Shown: positions 7,427 through 14,171, counted from the first letter of the stretch. The stretch is DNA of 15,958 nt from DATLAN01 sp035527455 (GCA_035527455.1 DATLAN010000508.1:1-15958); one strand, 5' to 3'. Translations and numbers: made by a program. Notes: a model not told the origin generated them from the letters alone.

Positions 7427-8272
7427 ATGAGCACGATCCTCCAGAAGACCCAACTCGTGCCGAACATCCACGAGATCCTCGTCGAGTCCCCCCGCATCGC
7501 CAGGAAGGCCCAACCGGGGCAGTTCGTCGTCGTGATGGCCGACGAAAAGGGCGAGCGGATTCCGCTGACCATCGCCGATTTCGACCGCGAGAAAGGCACC
7601 ATCGTCCTGGTCCTCATGGTCGTCGGCACAAGCTCGCACAAGCTCTCGCGGCTGGAGGTCGGCGACGCGTTTCATGCCCTGATCGGCCCGTTGGGCGAGC
7701 CGTCCGAGATCGAGCAGCACGGCACCGTGGTCATGGTCGCCGGCGGCGTGGGCACCGCGCCGATCTTCCCGATCGCCCGGGCGATGAAAGAGGCGGGCAA
7801 CCGGGTGATCTCCATCCAGGGGGCCCGATCGAAGGACCTGCTCTTCTGGACCGACCGGCTGGCCTCGGCGAGCGACCAACATATTCTCACCACCGACGAC
7901 GGCACCGCCGGGCGCAAGGGCCTGGTCACCGAGCCGCTCAAGGAGCTGCTCGAAGAAGACTCGGCCAAGCAGATCGGTTGCGTCTACGCCATCGGCCCGG
8001 CCGTCATGATGAAGTTCTGTTGCGCCACCACCCGGCCGTTCGGCGTGAAGACCATCGCCAGTCTGAATTCGGTCATGATCGACGGCACCGGCATGTGCGG
8101 CGGCTGCCGCGTGGACGTAGGCGGCCAGACGAAGTTCACCTGCGTCGACGGCCCGGAGTTCGACGGCCACCTGGTCGATTGGGACCTGTTGCTCTCCCGC
8201 CAGAAGATTTATCACGAACAGGAAGCCTGTTCGCTGAAGCGATACACGGAGGGGTTAGGGGTTACGGGTTAG
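7427..8272 (+). CDS. nfnA: NfnA/SudB-like FAD and [2Fe-2S] small subunit of NADH-dependent ferredoxin:NADP+ oxidoreductase
   Basis: This subunit binds FAD, NAD(H) and a [2Fe-2S] cluster. With NfnB it couples ferredoxin and NADH oxidation to NADP+ reduction by flavin-based bifurcation. The FAD-binding motif RIPLTI is at 44-49 and the nucleotide-binding GGVGTAP at 106-112. A D-x4-C-x2-C-x11-C cluster set is at Asp219, Cys224, Cys227 and Cys239; from memory the Thermotoga NfnA cluster uses Asp plus three Cys with this spacing. The body matches family length (~280 aa), but the last six residues (276-281) and the TAG stop are encoded by the G-rich repeat that begins at 8251. The ORF begins with ATG at the expected N terminus. 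The partner nfnB is 328 nt away instead of adjacent. Homologous SudB or dihydroorotate-dehydrogenase electron-transfer subunits are the alternatives. Confidence 0.88.
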   Translation: MSTILQKTQLVPNIHEILVESPRIARKAQPGQFVVVMADEKGERIPLTIADFDREKGTIVLVLMVVGTSSHKLSRLEVGDAFHALIGPLGEPSEIEQHGTVVMVAGGVGTAPIFPIARAMKEAGNRVISIQGARSKDLLFWTDRLASASDQHILTTDDGTAGRKGLVTEPLKELLEEDSAKQIGCVYAIGPAVMMKFCCATTRPFGVKTIASLNSVMIDGTGMCGGCRVDVGGQTKFTCVDGPEFDGHLVDWDLLLSRQKIYHEQEACSLKRYTEGLGVTG

Positions 8273-8314
8273 GGATTGGGGACTGGGGATTGGGGGCTGG
8301 GGACTGGGGATTGG
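8251..8314 (+). repeat. G-rich, telomere-like tract overlapping the nfnA 3' end
   Basis: At least ten runs of three or more G are separated by short TTA, TTAC, ATT, ACT or CT spacers, including two TTAGGG units. The pattern satisfies the usual G-quadruplex motif several times over. It starts inside the nfnA coding region, supplying its last six codons and stop. C-rich tracts at 8384-8447 and 8530-8580 resemble its reverse complement. Confidence 0.85.
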
Positions 8315-8315
8315 A

Positions 8316-8495
8316 GTTTAGCGGGCGGGCTTGCCCGCCGTTCGGTCCTTGCCGGGGATCGTATTGGCATTACGGTGCAGTCAACTTCCAATCCCTGATC
8401 CCCAAGCCCCAACGCTAAGCCCCCAACGCCGAGCCCGTAACCCGAAACGTGGCCTTTGGCCGCAACCAAACGGCGGGCAAGCCCGCCCGCTAAAC
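8316..8495. repeat. Perfect 27-bp inverted repeat pair
   Basis: Arms 8316-8342 and 8469-8495 are exact reverse complements, 126 nt apart. Each arm contains its own palindrome, GGCGGGC-TT-GCCCGCC. They enclose the first C-rich tract. No coding potential with family resemblance is seen inside, so this may be a miniature element or two insertions of a dispersed palindrome. Confidence 0.85.
8384..8447 (-). repeat. C-rich tract, inverted relative of the G-rich tract
   Basis: Its reverse complement shares GGGTTACGGG and GGGATTGGA elements with 8251-8314, so the two tracts face each other across the left 27-bp arm. C-runs alternate with AAG, AACG and TAAG spacers. Confidence 0.7.
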
Positions 8496-8529
8496 GTTAC
8501 TATCACAAATGGTTACGTGAAACATGCGA

Positions 8530-8580
8530 ACCCCCATCCCCTATCCCCAAACCCCCAGCCCCGAACCCCGAGCCCGTAAC
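8530..8580 (-). repeat. Second C-rich tract just upstream of nfnB
   Basis: Eight runs of C are separated by short spacers; it ends with GAGCCCGTAAC, the same 11-mer found at 8431-8441 in the first C-rich tract. It ends 20 nt before the nfnB start codon, so folding of its complementary strand could influence nfnB transcription or replication here. Confidence 0.7.
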
Positions 8581-8600
8581 TCCCACCGACAGGCGCGAAG

Positions 8601-10010
8601 ATGAGCGAGAAGAAACCCAAGAAGTTCAAGCCCCGGGTGCCCATGCCCGAGCAGGCCCCGCAGGTCCGTATCCGCAATTTCCAGGAGGTCCCGCTGGGCT
8701 ACAGCGTGGAGCAGGCGCAGGCCGAAGCGTCGCGGTGCTTGCAGTGCAAGAAGCCCAAGTGCGTGGAGGGTTGCCCGGTCAACGTCGACGTCCCCGGCTT
8801 CATCGGCCTGATCGTCCAGGGGAAGTTCGCCGAGGCGGCGCGGAAGATCAAGCGGACCAACTGCCTGCCGGCGATCTGCGGACGCGTCTGCCCCCAGGAA
8901 ACGCAGTGCGAGGCCCTCTGTATCGTGGGCAAGAAGGCCGAGCCGAACGCGATCGGCCGGCTGGAACGCTTCGTCGCCGACTACGAGCGCGAAAACGACC
9001 TGATCGAACTGCCCGAAAAGGCAACGCCGACCGGAAAGAAGGTCGCCGTGGTGGGCGCCGGGCCGGCGGGGCTGACCGTGGCCGGCGACCTGATCTGCCT
9101 GGGGCACGAGGTCACCGTCTTCGAGGCCTTCCACAAGCCGGGCGGAGTCTTGATGTACGGCATCCCCGAGTTCCGGCTGCCGAAGAAGATCGTCGAGCAG
9201 GAGGTCGATTATCTCCGCCGGCTGGGCGTCGAGATCCTCTACAACCAGGTGATCGGCAAATCGATCACCGTCGACGAGCTGCTCGACGAAGAGGGCTTCG
9301 ACGCCGTGTTCGTCGGCGTGGGCGCCGGGCTGCCCTCTTTCATGAAGGTGCCCGGCGAACACCTCGGCGGCGTCTATTCGGCCAGCGAGTACCTCACCCG
9401 GGCGAACCTCATGAAGGCGTACACGTTCCCCGAATACGACACGCCGATCGTGCTGGGCCGCAACGTCTGCGTGATCGGCGGGGGCAACGTGGCCATGGAT
9501 TCCGCCCGAACCGCCCGACGGCTCGGCGCCGAAAACGTCACGATCCTCTATCGCCGCTCGCGGGAAGAGATGCCCGCCCGGGGGGAAGAGATCCATCACG
9601 CCGAAGAGGAGGGGATCGTCTTCAAGCTGCTCTGTGCGCCGCTGGAGTATCTCGGCGACGGGCGGGGGATGGTGCAGCGGGTCCGCTGCCAGGAGATGGA
9701 ACTCGGCGAGCCGGACGACTCCGGCCGCCGCCGCCCGGTTCCCAAGAAGGGGTCCGAATTCACCTTCGATACCGACCTGGCCATCGTGGCCATCGGCTCC
9801 GGCGCGAATCCCCTGCTGACCAAGAGCACCAGGAACCTCGATCTGAACCGCTGGGGATACATCGTGGCCGACGAGACCGGGGCCACCTCGCGCCGGGGCG
9901 TCTGGGCCGGCGGCGATATCGTCACCGGCAGCGCCACCGTGATCAGCGCCATGGGAGCCGGCAAGAAAGCGGCCCAAGCCATCCACGCCTATCTCGAAAA
10001 CGGCGGCTGA
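8601..10010 (+). CDS. nfnB: NfnB/GltA-like large subunit of NADH-dependent ferredoxin:NADP+ oxidoreductase
   Basis: This subunit carries the bifurcating FAD, two [4Fe-4S] clusters and the NADP(H) site. The product is 469 aa, matching Thermotoga NfnB (~468 aa as I recall). The N-terminal double-cluster domain has Cys46, Cys49, Cys54, Cys58 and then Cys93, Cys97, Cys103, Cys107, with Glu100 between them where the family can use a Glu ligand. The FAD Rossmann motif GAGPAG is at 152-157, the NADP Rossmann motif GGGNVA at 293-298, and the closing AGGD FAD motif at 436-439. The ATG has only a modest AGG (8591-8593) ahead of it. Paralogues are the glutamate synthase small subunit and SudA; the adjacent NfnA-type gene and Wood-Ljungdahl context favour NfnB. 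A 19-bp hairpin follows the stop by 22 nt. Confidence 0.88.
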   Translation: MSEKKPKKFKPRVPMPEQAPQVRIRNFQEVPLGYSVEQAQAEASRCLQCKKPKCVEGCPVNVDVPGFIGLIVQGKFAEAARKIKRTNCLPAICGRVCPQETQCEALCIVGKKAEPNAIGRLERFVADYERENDLIELPEKATPTGKKVAVVGAGPAGLTVAGDLICLGHEVTVFEAFHKPGGVLMYGIPEFRLPKKIVEQEVDYLRRLGVEILYNQVIGKSITVDELLDEEGFDAVFVGVGAGLPSFMKVPGEHLGGVYSASEYLTRANLMKAYTFPEYDTPIVLGRNVCVIGGGNVAMDSARTARRLGAENVTILYRRSREEMPARGEEIHHAEEEGIVFKLLCAPLEYLGDGRGMVQRVRCQEMELGEPDDSGRRRPVPKKGSEFTFDTDLAIVAIGSGANPLLTKSTRNLDLNRWGYIVADETGATSRRGVWAGGDIVTGSATVISAMGAGKKAAQAIHAYLENGG

Positions 10011-10032
10011 GAACTCGTGTGGGAATGAAATC

Positions 10033-10073
10033 CGTACAGTAGCCATCTCGCGGAGCGAGATGGCTACTGTACG
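10033..10073. repeat. Perfect 19-bp hairpin with GGA loop after nfnB
   Basis: Stem 10033-10051 pairs without mismatch to 10055-10073, around the three-base loop GGA at 10052-10054. No T-run follows, so it is not a classical intrinsic terminator, although such a strong stem could still stabilise the 3' end of the nfnB transcript. It resembles the other three-base-loop palindromes of this window. Confidence 0.9.
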
Positions 10074-10085
10074 CGCCGAATTCCG

Positions 10086-10114
10086 TTTGCAGGCGGGGCG
10101 TGCGCAACTACAAT
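10086..10114 (+). promoter_or_regulatory. Predicted sigma-70 promoter of the exported methyltransferase
   Basis: TTTGCA (10086-10091) and TACAAT (10109-10114) are spaced by 17 nt. Transcription would start near 10121 and give a leader of about 50 nt before the ATG at 10173. It lies just after the hairpin that closes the nfnB gene, consistent with a new transcription unit. Confidence 0.5.
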
Positions 10115-10172
10115 GGAACTGTCGCTTCGAACCTCCCTCAACCGCCCACCCACCGAACGAAGGACCCTCCCC

Positions 10173-10871
10173 ATGACACGCTTCCCCCGAATCCTGTTGT
10201 TGCTGCTCGGCCTCATTCTTCCGGCGGCTCCCGCTGCGGTTTTCGCGCAGGAAGAAAGCGTCCGGCCGGGAATCAACAAGCCGTACGACACGGTCAACGT
10301 CGAGCAGAAGGTCAAGCAGTTCGAGGACGGGACCCGCGAGGTCGTTCAGAAGCTCGACGCGATCCTCGACGCCTGCGAGTTGAAGCCCGGCATGACGGTG
10401 GCCGACGTCGGCGCCGGCACGGGCGTCTTCACCCGGCCCTTCGCCGCGCGGGTCGCGCCCGAGGGCAAGGTTTTCGCGGTCGACATTACCCAGAAGTTCC
10501 TCGATCACGTCGCCCGGACCTGCCAAGAGCAGAAGATCGAAAACGTCGAGTGCGTGCTCTGCACAGCCGCCTCGACCGAGTTGCCGCCGCAGTCGATCGA
10601 CCTGGCGTTCACCTGCGACACGTACCACCATTTCGAATACCCGATGAAGACGCTCGCCTCGATCCATCAGGCCCTTCGCCCCGGCGGCCGGCTGATCGTG
10701 ATCGACTTCAAGAAGGAAGAAGGCGCCAATCCCAAATGGGTCGCCGACCACGTCCGGGCGGATAAGAAGACGGTCATCGAAGAGGCCACCCAAGCCGGCT
10801 TCAAGCTGATCGACGCGCCGGACCTCATGAAGGGGCAGCACCTGTTGCGGTTCGAAAAGGTGAAGACGTAG
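10173..10871 (+). CDS. Predicted exported class I SAM-dependent methyltransferase
   Basis: The 232-aa product starts with a signal peptide: positively charged Arg3/Arg6, a Leu-rich core at 7-16, and a likely cleavage site after Ala25 (VFA before Gln). The mature part is a class I methyltransferase: motif I VADVGAGTG at 76-84, the acidic residue after strand 2 at Asp104, and a DTYHHFEYP segment where the substrate side of the fold usually lies. The start ATG has GAAGGA (10159-10164) and gives a clean signal peptide; an in-frame ATG 60 nt upstream would hide it. Substrate is unknown. SAM is normally cytosolic, so export is puzzling. The stop codon falls inside the left arm of the next inverted repeat. 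It appears to be its own transcription unit, unrelated to the Wood-Ljungdahl genes. Confidence 0.85.
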   Translation: MTRFPRILLLLLGLILPAAPAAVFAQEESVRPGINKPYDTVNVEQKVKQFEDGTREVVQKLDAILDACELKPGMTVADVGAGTGVFTRPFAARVAPEGKVFAVDITQKFLDHVARTCQEQKIENVECVLCTAASTELPPQSIDLAFTCDTYHHFEYPMKTLASIHQALRPGGRLIVIDFKKEEGANPKWVADHVRADKKTVIEEATQAGFKLIDAPDLMKGQHLLRFEKVKT

Positions 10872-11088
10872 GCTGGGTCGAGCGGAACGTTGCCAAGCAT
10901 TGTTGGCGGCGCGGTATTGCGGTTTGCTCCCGGATGTGTTCAGCGCGGCGAATCATCCAGCGAGGCCCACCTTCTGCTGAGAGAAAGGTGGGCCTCGCTC
11001 CGCAAACCGTCTGCACGCGTTTTCCCCGCTGGAAAGCTGGATCCTTCAAGCCGCGCCGTCTTCCGTGGTCCGCTCGACCCAGCCTACG
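10867..11088. repeat. 222-bp composite element with 20-bp terminal inverted repeats
   Basis: Arms 10867-10886 and 11069-11088 are perfect reverse complements. In the middle sits a second palindrome: 10959-10973 pairs perfectly (15 bp) with 10985-10999 around an 11-nt loop. The left arm overlaps the methyltransferase stop codon. Open frames inside have no recognisable family. It resembles a MITE-like or nested palindromic element; no target-site duplication is evident. Confidence 0.75.
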
Positions 11089-11140
11089 CCCTCGAATCCC
11101 CATCGTCGTCTGGCGCCACCCTCTCACGTCGCGCTCCAGC

Positions 11141-11170
11141 AACGCCCGCCGACTGCGGTCGGCGGGGTTT
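11141..11170 (+). repeat. Dispersed 30-nt hairpin, copy 2
   Basis: It matches 7344-7373 at 29 of 30 positions; the only change (C to G) is in the loop. Here it lies in a non-coding stretch between the methyltransferase and the DUF134 gene. Between 11171 and 11300 I see no gene or further repeat. Confidence 0.8.
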
Positions 11171-11300
11171 GATCGGCGTTGGCATCGCCGTTCTCATCGT
11201 ATCCACTCGACAGCCGGCGCTCCGGTTTCTTCTCCCGGCAGCGTGCCACCCCCACAACATGGCGGTGACTCACTGGTCTGCGATTTTCCGAAATTCGCCC

Positions 11301-11329
11301 TTGATTTATTATGAGCATATGCTTATAAT
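11301..11329 (+). promoter_or_regulatory. Strong sigma-70 promoter with overlapping operator-like palindrome, ahead of the DUF134 gene
   Basis: TTGATT (11301-11306) and a perfect TATAAT (11324-11329) are separated by exactly 17 nt. The spacer is filled by a 20-bp palindrome at 11309-11328, centred on GCATATGC, with nine of ten position pairs symmetric. The stretch is AT-rich in a GC-rich genome. A protein bound here would block RNA polymerase. The neighbouring DUF134 helix-turn-helix protein is the obvious candidate, implying autoregulation, though this is inference. Confidence 0.75.
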
Positions 11330-11356
11330 TCCGATGTAAGCTAAAGGAGCCGTGCC

Positions 11357-11863
11357 ATGGTCAGACCAAAACGTTGCCGACGGGTCGGTGGAGAACCGCC
11401 CTGTCGGTTGTTCAAGCCGGCGGGTGTTCCCGCGTCGTCGCTTGCGGAAGTCGTCCTGGCGGATGACGAGTTGGAGGCGATCCGTTTGGCCGATTTCAAA
11501 GGGCTTTATCACGAGGAAGCGGCCCGGCGGATGAACGTCTCGCGGCCGACTTTCGGGCGGATCATCGCGTCGGCCCGAAAGAAAGTGGCACAGGCGCTGG
11601 TGAAAAGTCAAACTTTACGAATCGAAGGAGGGCCGATCCAAATGGCCGAAATGCGAAAGTTCAAGTGTTGCGACTGCCAACACGTGTGGGGAGTTCCCTA
11701 TGGGGAATCCAGACCCGACGAGTGCCCCAGTTGTCAAAGCGGGAATTTCCACCGCGACGAATGTGACGGAGGAAAAGCCGGCGGCACAAGTGCCCGCGGG
11801 CGCGGCCAGTGCCGCGGCGGCGCAGGGCGGGGAAGATGCCAACGAAGTTCCGCCCAATCCTGA
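11357..11863 (+). CDS. DUF134 family helix-turn-helix protein with C-terminal zinc ribbon
   Basis: The 168-aa product begins with the characteristic DUF134 block: a Lys/Arg-rich start with Cys7 and Arg8-Arg9, FKPAGVP at 19-25, and DELEAIRLAD at 37-46. A sigma-like helix-turn-helix follows (about 50-80, ending in SRPTFGRI) and then LRIEGG at 87-92. A second part carries a zinc ribbon with Cys104, Cys107, Cys123 and Cys126 (C-x2-C-x15-C-x2-C), then a Gly/Arg-rich tail, as seen in some relatives. DUF134 proteins are presumed DNA-binding and often neighbour NifX/NifB-like or Mrp-like genes; none is seen here. AAAGGAG (11343-11349) precedes the ATG. The promoter palindrome just upstream suggests self-regulation. 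It converges with the GH172 gene, leaving 71 nt in which I see no clear terminator. Confidence 0.9.
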   Translation: MVRPKRCRRVGGEPPCRLFKPAGVPASSLAEVVLADDELEAIRLADFKGLYHEEAARRMNVSRPTFGRIIASARKKVAQALVKSQTLRIEGGPIQMAEMRKFKCCDCQHVWGVPYGESRPDECPSCQSGNFHRDECDGGKAGGTSARGRGQCRGGAGRGRCQRSSAQS

Positions 11864-11934
11864 CGGGCCGGCGGTCGGCATGGGTGACGCGCTGTTCCTC
11901 GCGGCGGGAAAGGGAGCGGCATGTCCGGGCTGCA

Positions 11935-13962
11935 TTACTCGACGGCTTTCAGAATAATCCGATCCAGCCCGAACATGTAGGACTTGTCCGCCTTCTCGTT
12001 GGCGCCGACGATTTCCACGGTCAGTTTGTGTTCGCCCTCTTCGAGCCGGTGGACGCCCAGCGAAATGGGATCGGTGGGAATCACGTCGGGGTTGTAGAGG
12101 TCGATCGGCTCGCCGGCCTTTTCTCCGTCCACATGGAACTGCACGATCCCGTAGTCGCGCGCCTTGGTCAGCGTGACGCTCACCTGGTAGGTGGAGCCCG
12201 TGTCGATCTTCAGGCTGACGTCCAGCTTATCGCCGGGCTTGGCGCCGGTCCACCAAAGCTGGTTGTCGTCGTGCCACTTTCCGCCGGCGAAGTTGCCCAT
12301 CGGCTGGCTCTGCACGTTCCCGTTGGGCCGGCCGAGCACCTTGAAGCCGCCTCCGCCCGGCGGCGGAGACACGTAGTACCCATGACGCTCCTCGGCCGGC
12401 GTCGGCCCGATCGGATCGCTCTGTCCGGGCGCGAGGTAGAAACACGGCAAACACGCGTAGAGCGTCCCGCGGTCGTTGGGATAGTACTTCTCGATGCAGC
12501 CTTCGAACGACGTCTGGAACGGCACGTTGTCGGCCACGTGCCAGCGGAGCACGGATTGATGCCCGCTGTTGTTCTGCGTCATCGACTGGCAGTGGAACGG
12601 CCGCTGGAACAGCGCGGGGCAACACCAGGCGTAGCCGAAGTAATCCTCGGAGCCGGTGCCGATGGTCGAGGGGAACTTTTCGCCGTCGACGAAGAACTTC
12701 TCATCGCCTTCGCCCCACCAGCCGCCGCGGGGGTTCCAGACGTGCAGCATCACGCCGCAGAATCGGCCGCGGCCTTCGGTCTTCAGCATCACCCAGTCGG
12801 GAGCGCGGTCTTCGCTGACCGGGAAGACGTCGCGGTGCCACTTGGCGTGGAAGCGGCCCAGTTCGTCCGGCGGCCGGGACAAGGGGGCGTGGACGATCTC
12901 GAACTGAAGCTCCCGGGCGACCTCGTCGTCGTTGATCAGCTCCACCTTGGCGCGCTGGGCAAACGGCATGTACCAATAGGCGTAGGCCCCTTCTTCGGTC
13001 ATGCCGGTCATCAGCGATTTGTAGAGGTTCCTGCCCGGCGCCGTGCCGAAGAAGTCGCCCAGCGGACACCAGACGGCCGGCTGCTTTGCCCCGTCGAAGG
13101 TGATCTTCAAGACGAGCCTTCGCAAGGCGGCCATTTCGTCTTCGCGGTCTCCAAACGCCATGTTGCCCCGGATGGCGGTGATCGCTCGGGGGCCGGGGAT
13201 GTCGAGGAACAGGGTTTCTCCCGCCCCGATGCGGACGTTCTCGGTGATCGTTTCCTGCCGTTGGCGGCGGCCGGCGGGATCGGTGCCGAGGCCCTTTTCC
13301 AGGAAGGCGTTGAGTTTCGCAAGCGCCGCGGTGTCTTCCGGCGCGAGATCCACGCTGAACGTCGGTAGCTTCGTTCCCTCAGGGAAGGTCGTGTAAGTGA
13401 ACTGGTAGTACCGCCCCCAGCCCGACTCGGCGACGATCTTGCAGGACTTCTGGTACGGGATGGGGAAGTAGAGGTTCTTGCCCCGGGAGCCCTGCTCTTC
13501 GAGCGCGTAGGAGAGCATCGGGTAGTTCAGCGGTGCCGTCTTGCCGTTGAAGTAATCGTCGAACGGCAAATCGATCGCCGGTTGTTCGGCCCCGTCGAGG
13601 TAGATCTTCACGTGTCCCTTATCGGTTCGGGCGGACCAGATCCGCCAGATGCAGCCCGGCCCTTCCATTTCGGCCATGACGATCCGCTCGCCTTCCTGGC
13701 GGATGAACATGGGGCCGTCGCTGTTGGCGCCCCAGTTGACGTATCTTCCGGTCTCCTCGTCGTAGCGGCTGGCCCGATCGAAGCTCGACCATTGCGAGCA
13801 CGTTTCGCCCGGCTGCGGCAGGACGGCCAGGTGTTCCGGATCGATCATCCGGCCAACGAGGTCCGGATAGGTGAGCGTCTCTTGGGAGGTTGCCGGGGGT
13901 GTGGAACATGCAATCACGGCGGCGGCCGCAATCAGCACGAATAGAGGAATTGTGTGTCTCAT
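11935..13962 (-). CDS. GH172 / DUF2961 family glycoside hydrolase, predicted lipoprotein
   Basis: The 675-aa protein has an N-terminal signal peptide with a hydrophobic core (about 5-18) and a V-I-A-C lipobox-like sequence at Cys19, so it may be lipid-anchored, though the lipobox is weak. The mature protein shows the DUF2961 pattern: a SSFDRAS segment near residue 60, then EGPGCIWRIW near 100, and GSEDYFGYAW followed by a Cys-containing loop in the middle. A C-terminal beta-sandwich-like region follows. Characterised GH172 members act on fructose dianhydrides or on D-arabinofuranosides; the substrate here cannot be assigned from sequence. The ATG is preceded by AAGGA on the minus strand (complement of 13971-13976 region). 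Its upstream neighbour on the same strand is the GH116 gene, 231 nt away across a hairpin cluster. Confidence 0.88.
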   Translation of the reverse strand: MRHTIPLFVLIAAAAVIACSTPPATSQETLTYPDLVGRMIDPEHLAVLPQPGETCSQWSSFDRASRYDEETGRYVNWGANSDGPMFIRQEGERIVMAEMEGPGCIWRIWSARTDKGHVKIYLDGAEQPAIDLPFDDYFNGKTAPLNYPMLSYALEEQGSRGKNLYFPIPYQKSCKIVAESGWGRYYQFTYTTFPEGTKLPTFSVDLAPEDTAALAKLNAFLEKGLGTDPAGRRQRQETITENVRIGAGETLFLDIPGPRAITAIRGNMAFGDREDEMAALRRLVLKITFDGAKQPAVWCPLGDFFGTAPGRNLYKSLMTGMTEEGAYAYWYMPFAQRAKVELINDDEVARELQFEIVHAPLSRPPDELGRFHAKWHRDVFPVSEDRAPDWVMLKTEGRGRFCGVMLHVWNPRGGWWGEGDEKFFVDGEKFPSTIGTGSEDYFGYAWCCPALFQRPFHCQSMTQNNSGHQSVLRWHVADNVPFQTSFEGCIEKYYPNDRGTLYACLPCFYLAPGQSDPIGPTPAEERHGYYVSPPPGGGGFKVLGRPNGNVQSQPMGNFAGGKWHDDNQLWWTGAKPGDKLDVSLKIDTGSTYQVSVTLTKARDYGIVQFHVDGEKAGEPIDLYNPDVIPTDPISLGVHRLEEGEHKLTVEIVGANEKADKSYMFGLDRIILKAVE

Positions 13963-14002
13963 GGAGATTTTCCTTTCCGATCTGTGAATGCGTGGGGAAG
14001 CT

Positions 14003-14171
14003 ATGTCGCCCTTTCAGGGCTGGCTTGTTCGTGGATTGGCTCTCTTTCTCTTTCCCAGGGCGTTGCCCTGGGCTTCCATATGTCGCCCCTTCGGGGCTGG
14101 CCGAAGGTTGCTTCCCGGCTTGCGAAGCGGAGCTTCGCGGAATTGGGTTCCCAAGCCGGAGCTTGGGAACC
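14003..14171. repeat. Cluster of five short hairpins between the two glycosidase genes
   Basis: In order: GCCCT-TTC-AGGGC within 14003-14024; CCCAGGGC-GTT-GCCCTGGG at 14054-14072; GCCCC-TTC-GGGGC within 14080-14101; GCGAAGC-GGA-GCTTCGC at 14122-14138; and an 11-bp stem with CGGA loop at 14146-14171. The first and third are copies of one 22-nt unit that differ at two positions which pair with each other. They fill most of the gap. None has a following T-run on either strand. Confidence 0.88.

Noticed and set aside
4901..8215. A minus-strand open frame of about 1100 codons across cooC, acsD, acsE and nfnA.
   Set aside because: It is antisense to four clearly identified genes, its composition is Gly/Arg/Asp/His-rich low complexity, and it crosses intergenic repeats. 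It reflects high GC at third positions.
8251..8314. A true telomere or chromosome end, because of TTAGGG units.
   Set aside because: The tract is short, irregular, internal and flanked by genes on both sides, with inverted C-rich relatives nearby; a dispersed repeat is simpler.
8601..10010. Glutamate synthase small subunit (gltD).
   Set aside because: The domain layout is shared, but no large glutamate synthase subunit is nearby and an NfnA-type partner directly precedes it, so NfnB is the better call.
11700..11957. An alternative open frame over the DUF134 3' end, possibly indicating a frameshift.
   Set aside because: The DUF134 frame keeps the full zinc ribbon and a plausible Gly/Arg tail, and the other frame shows no family resemblance.
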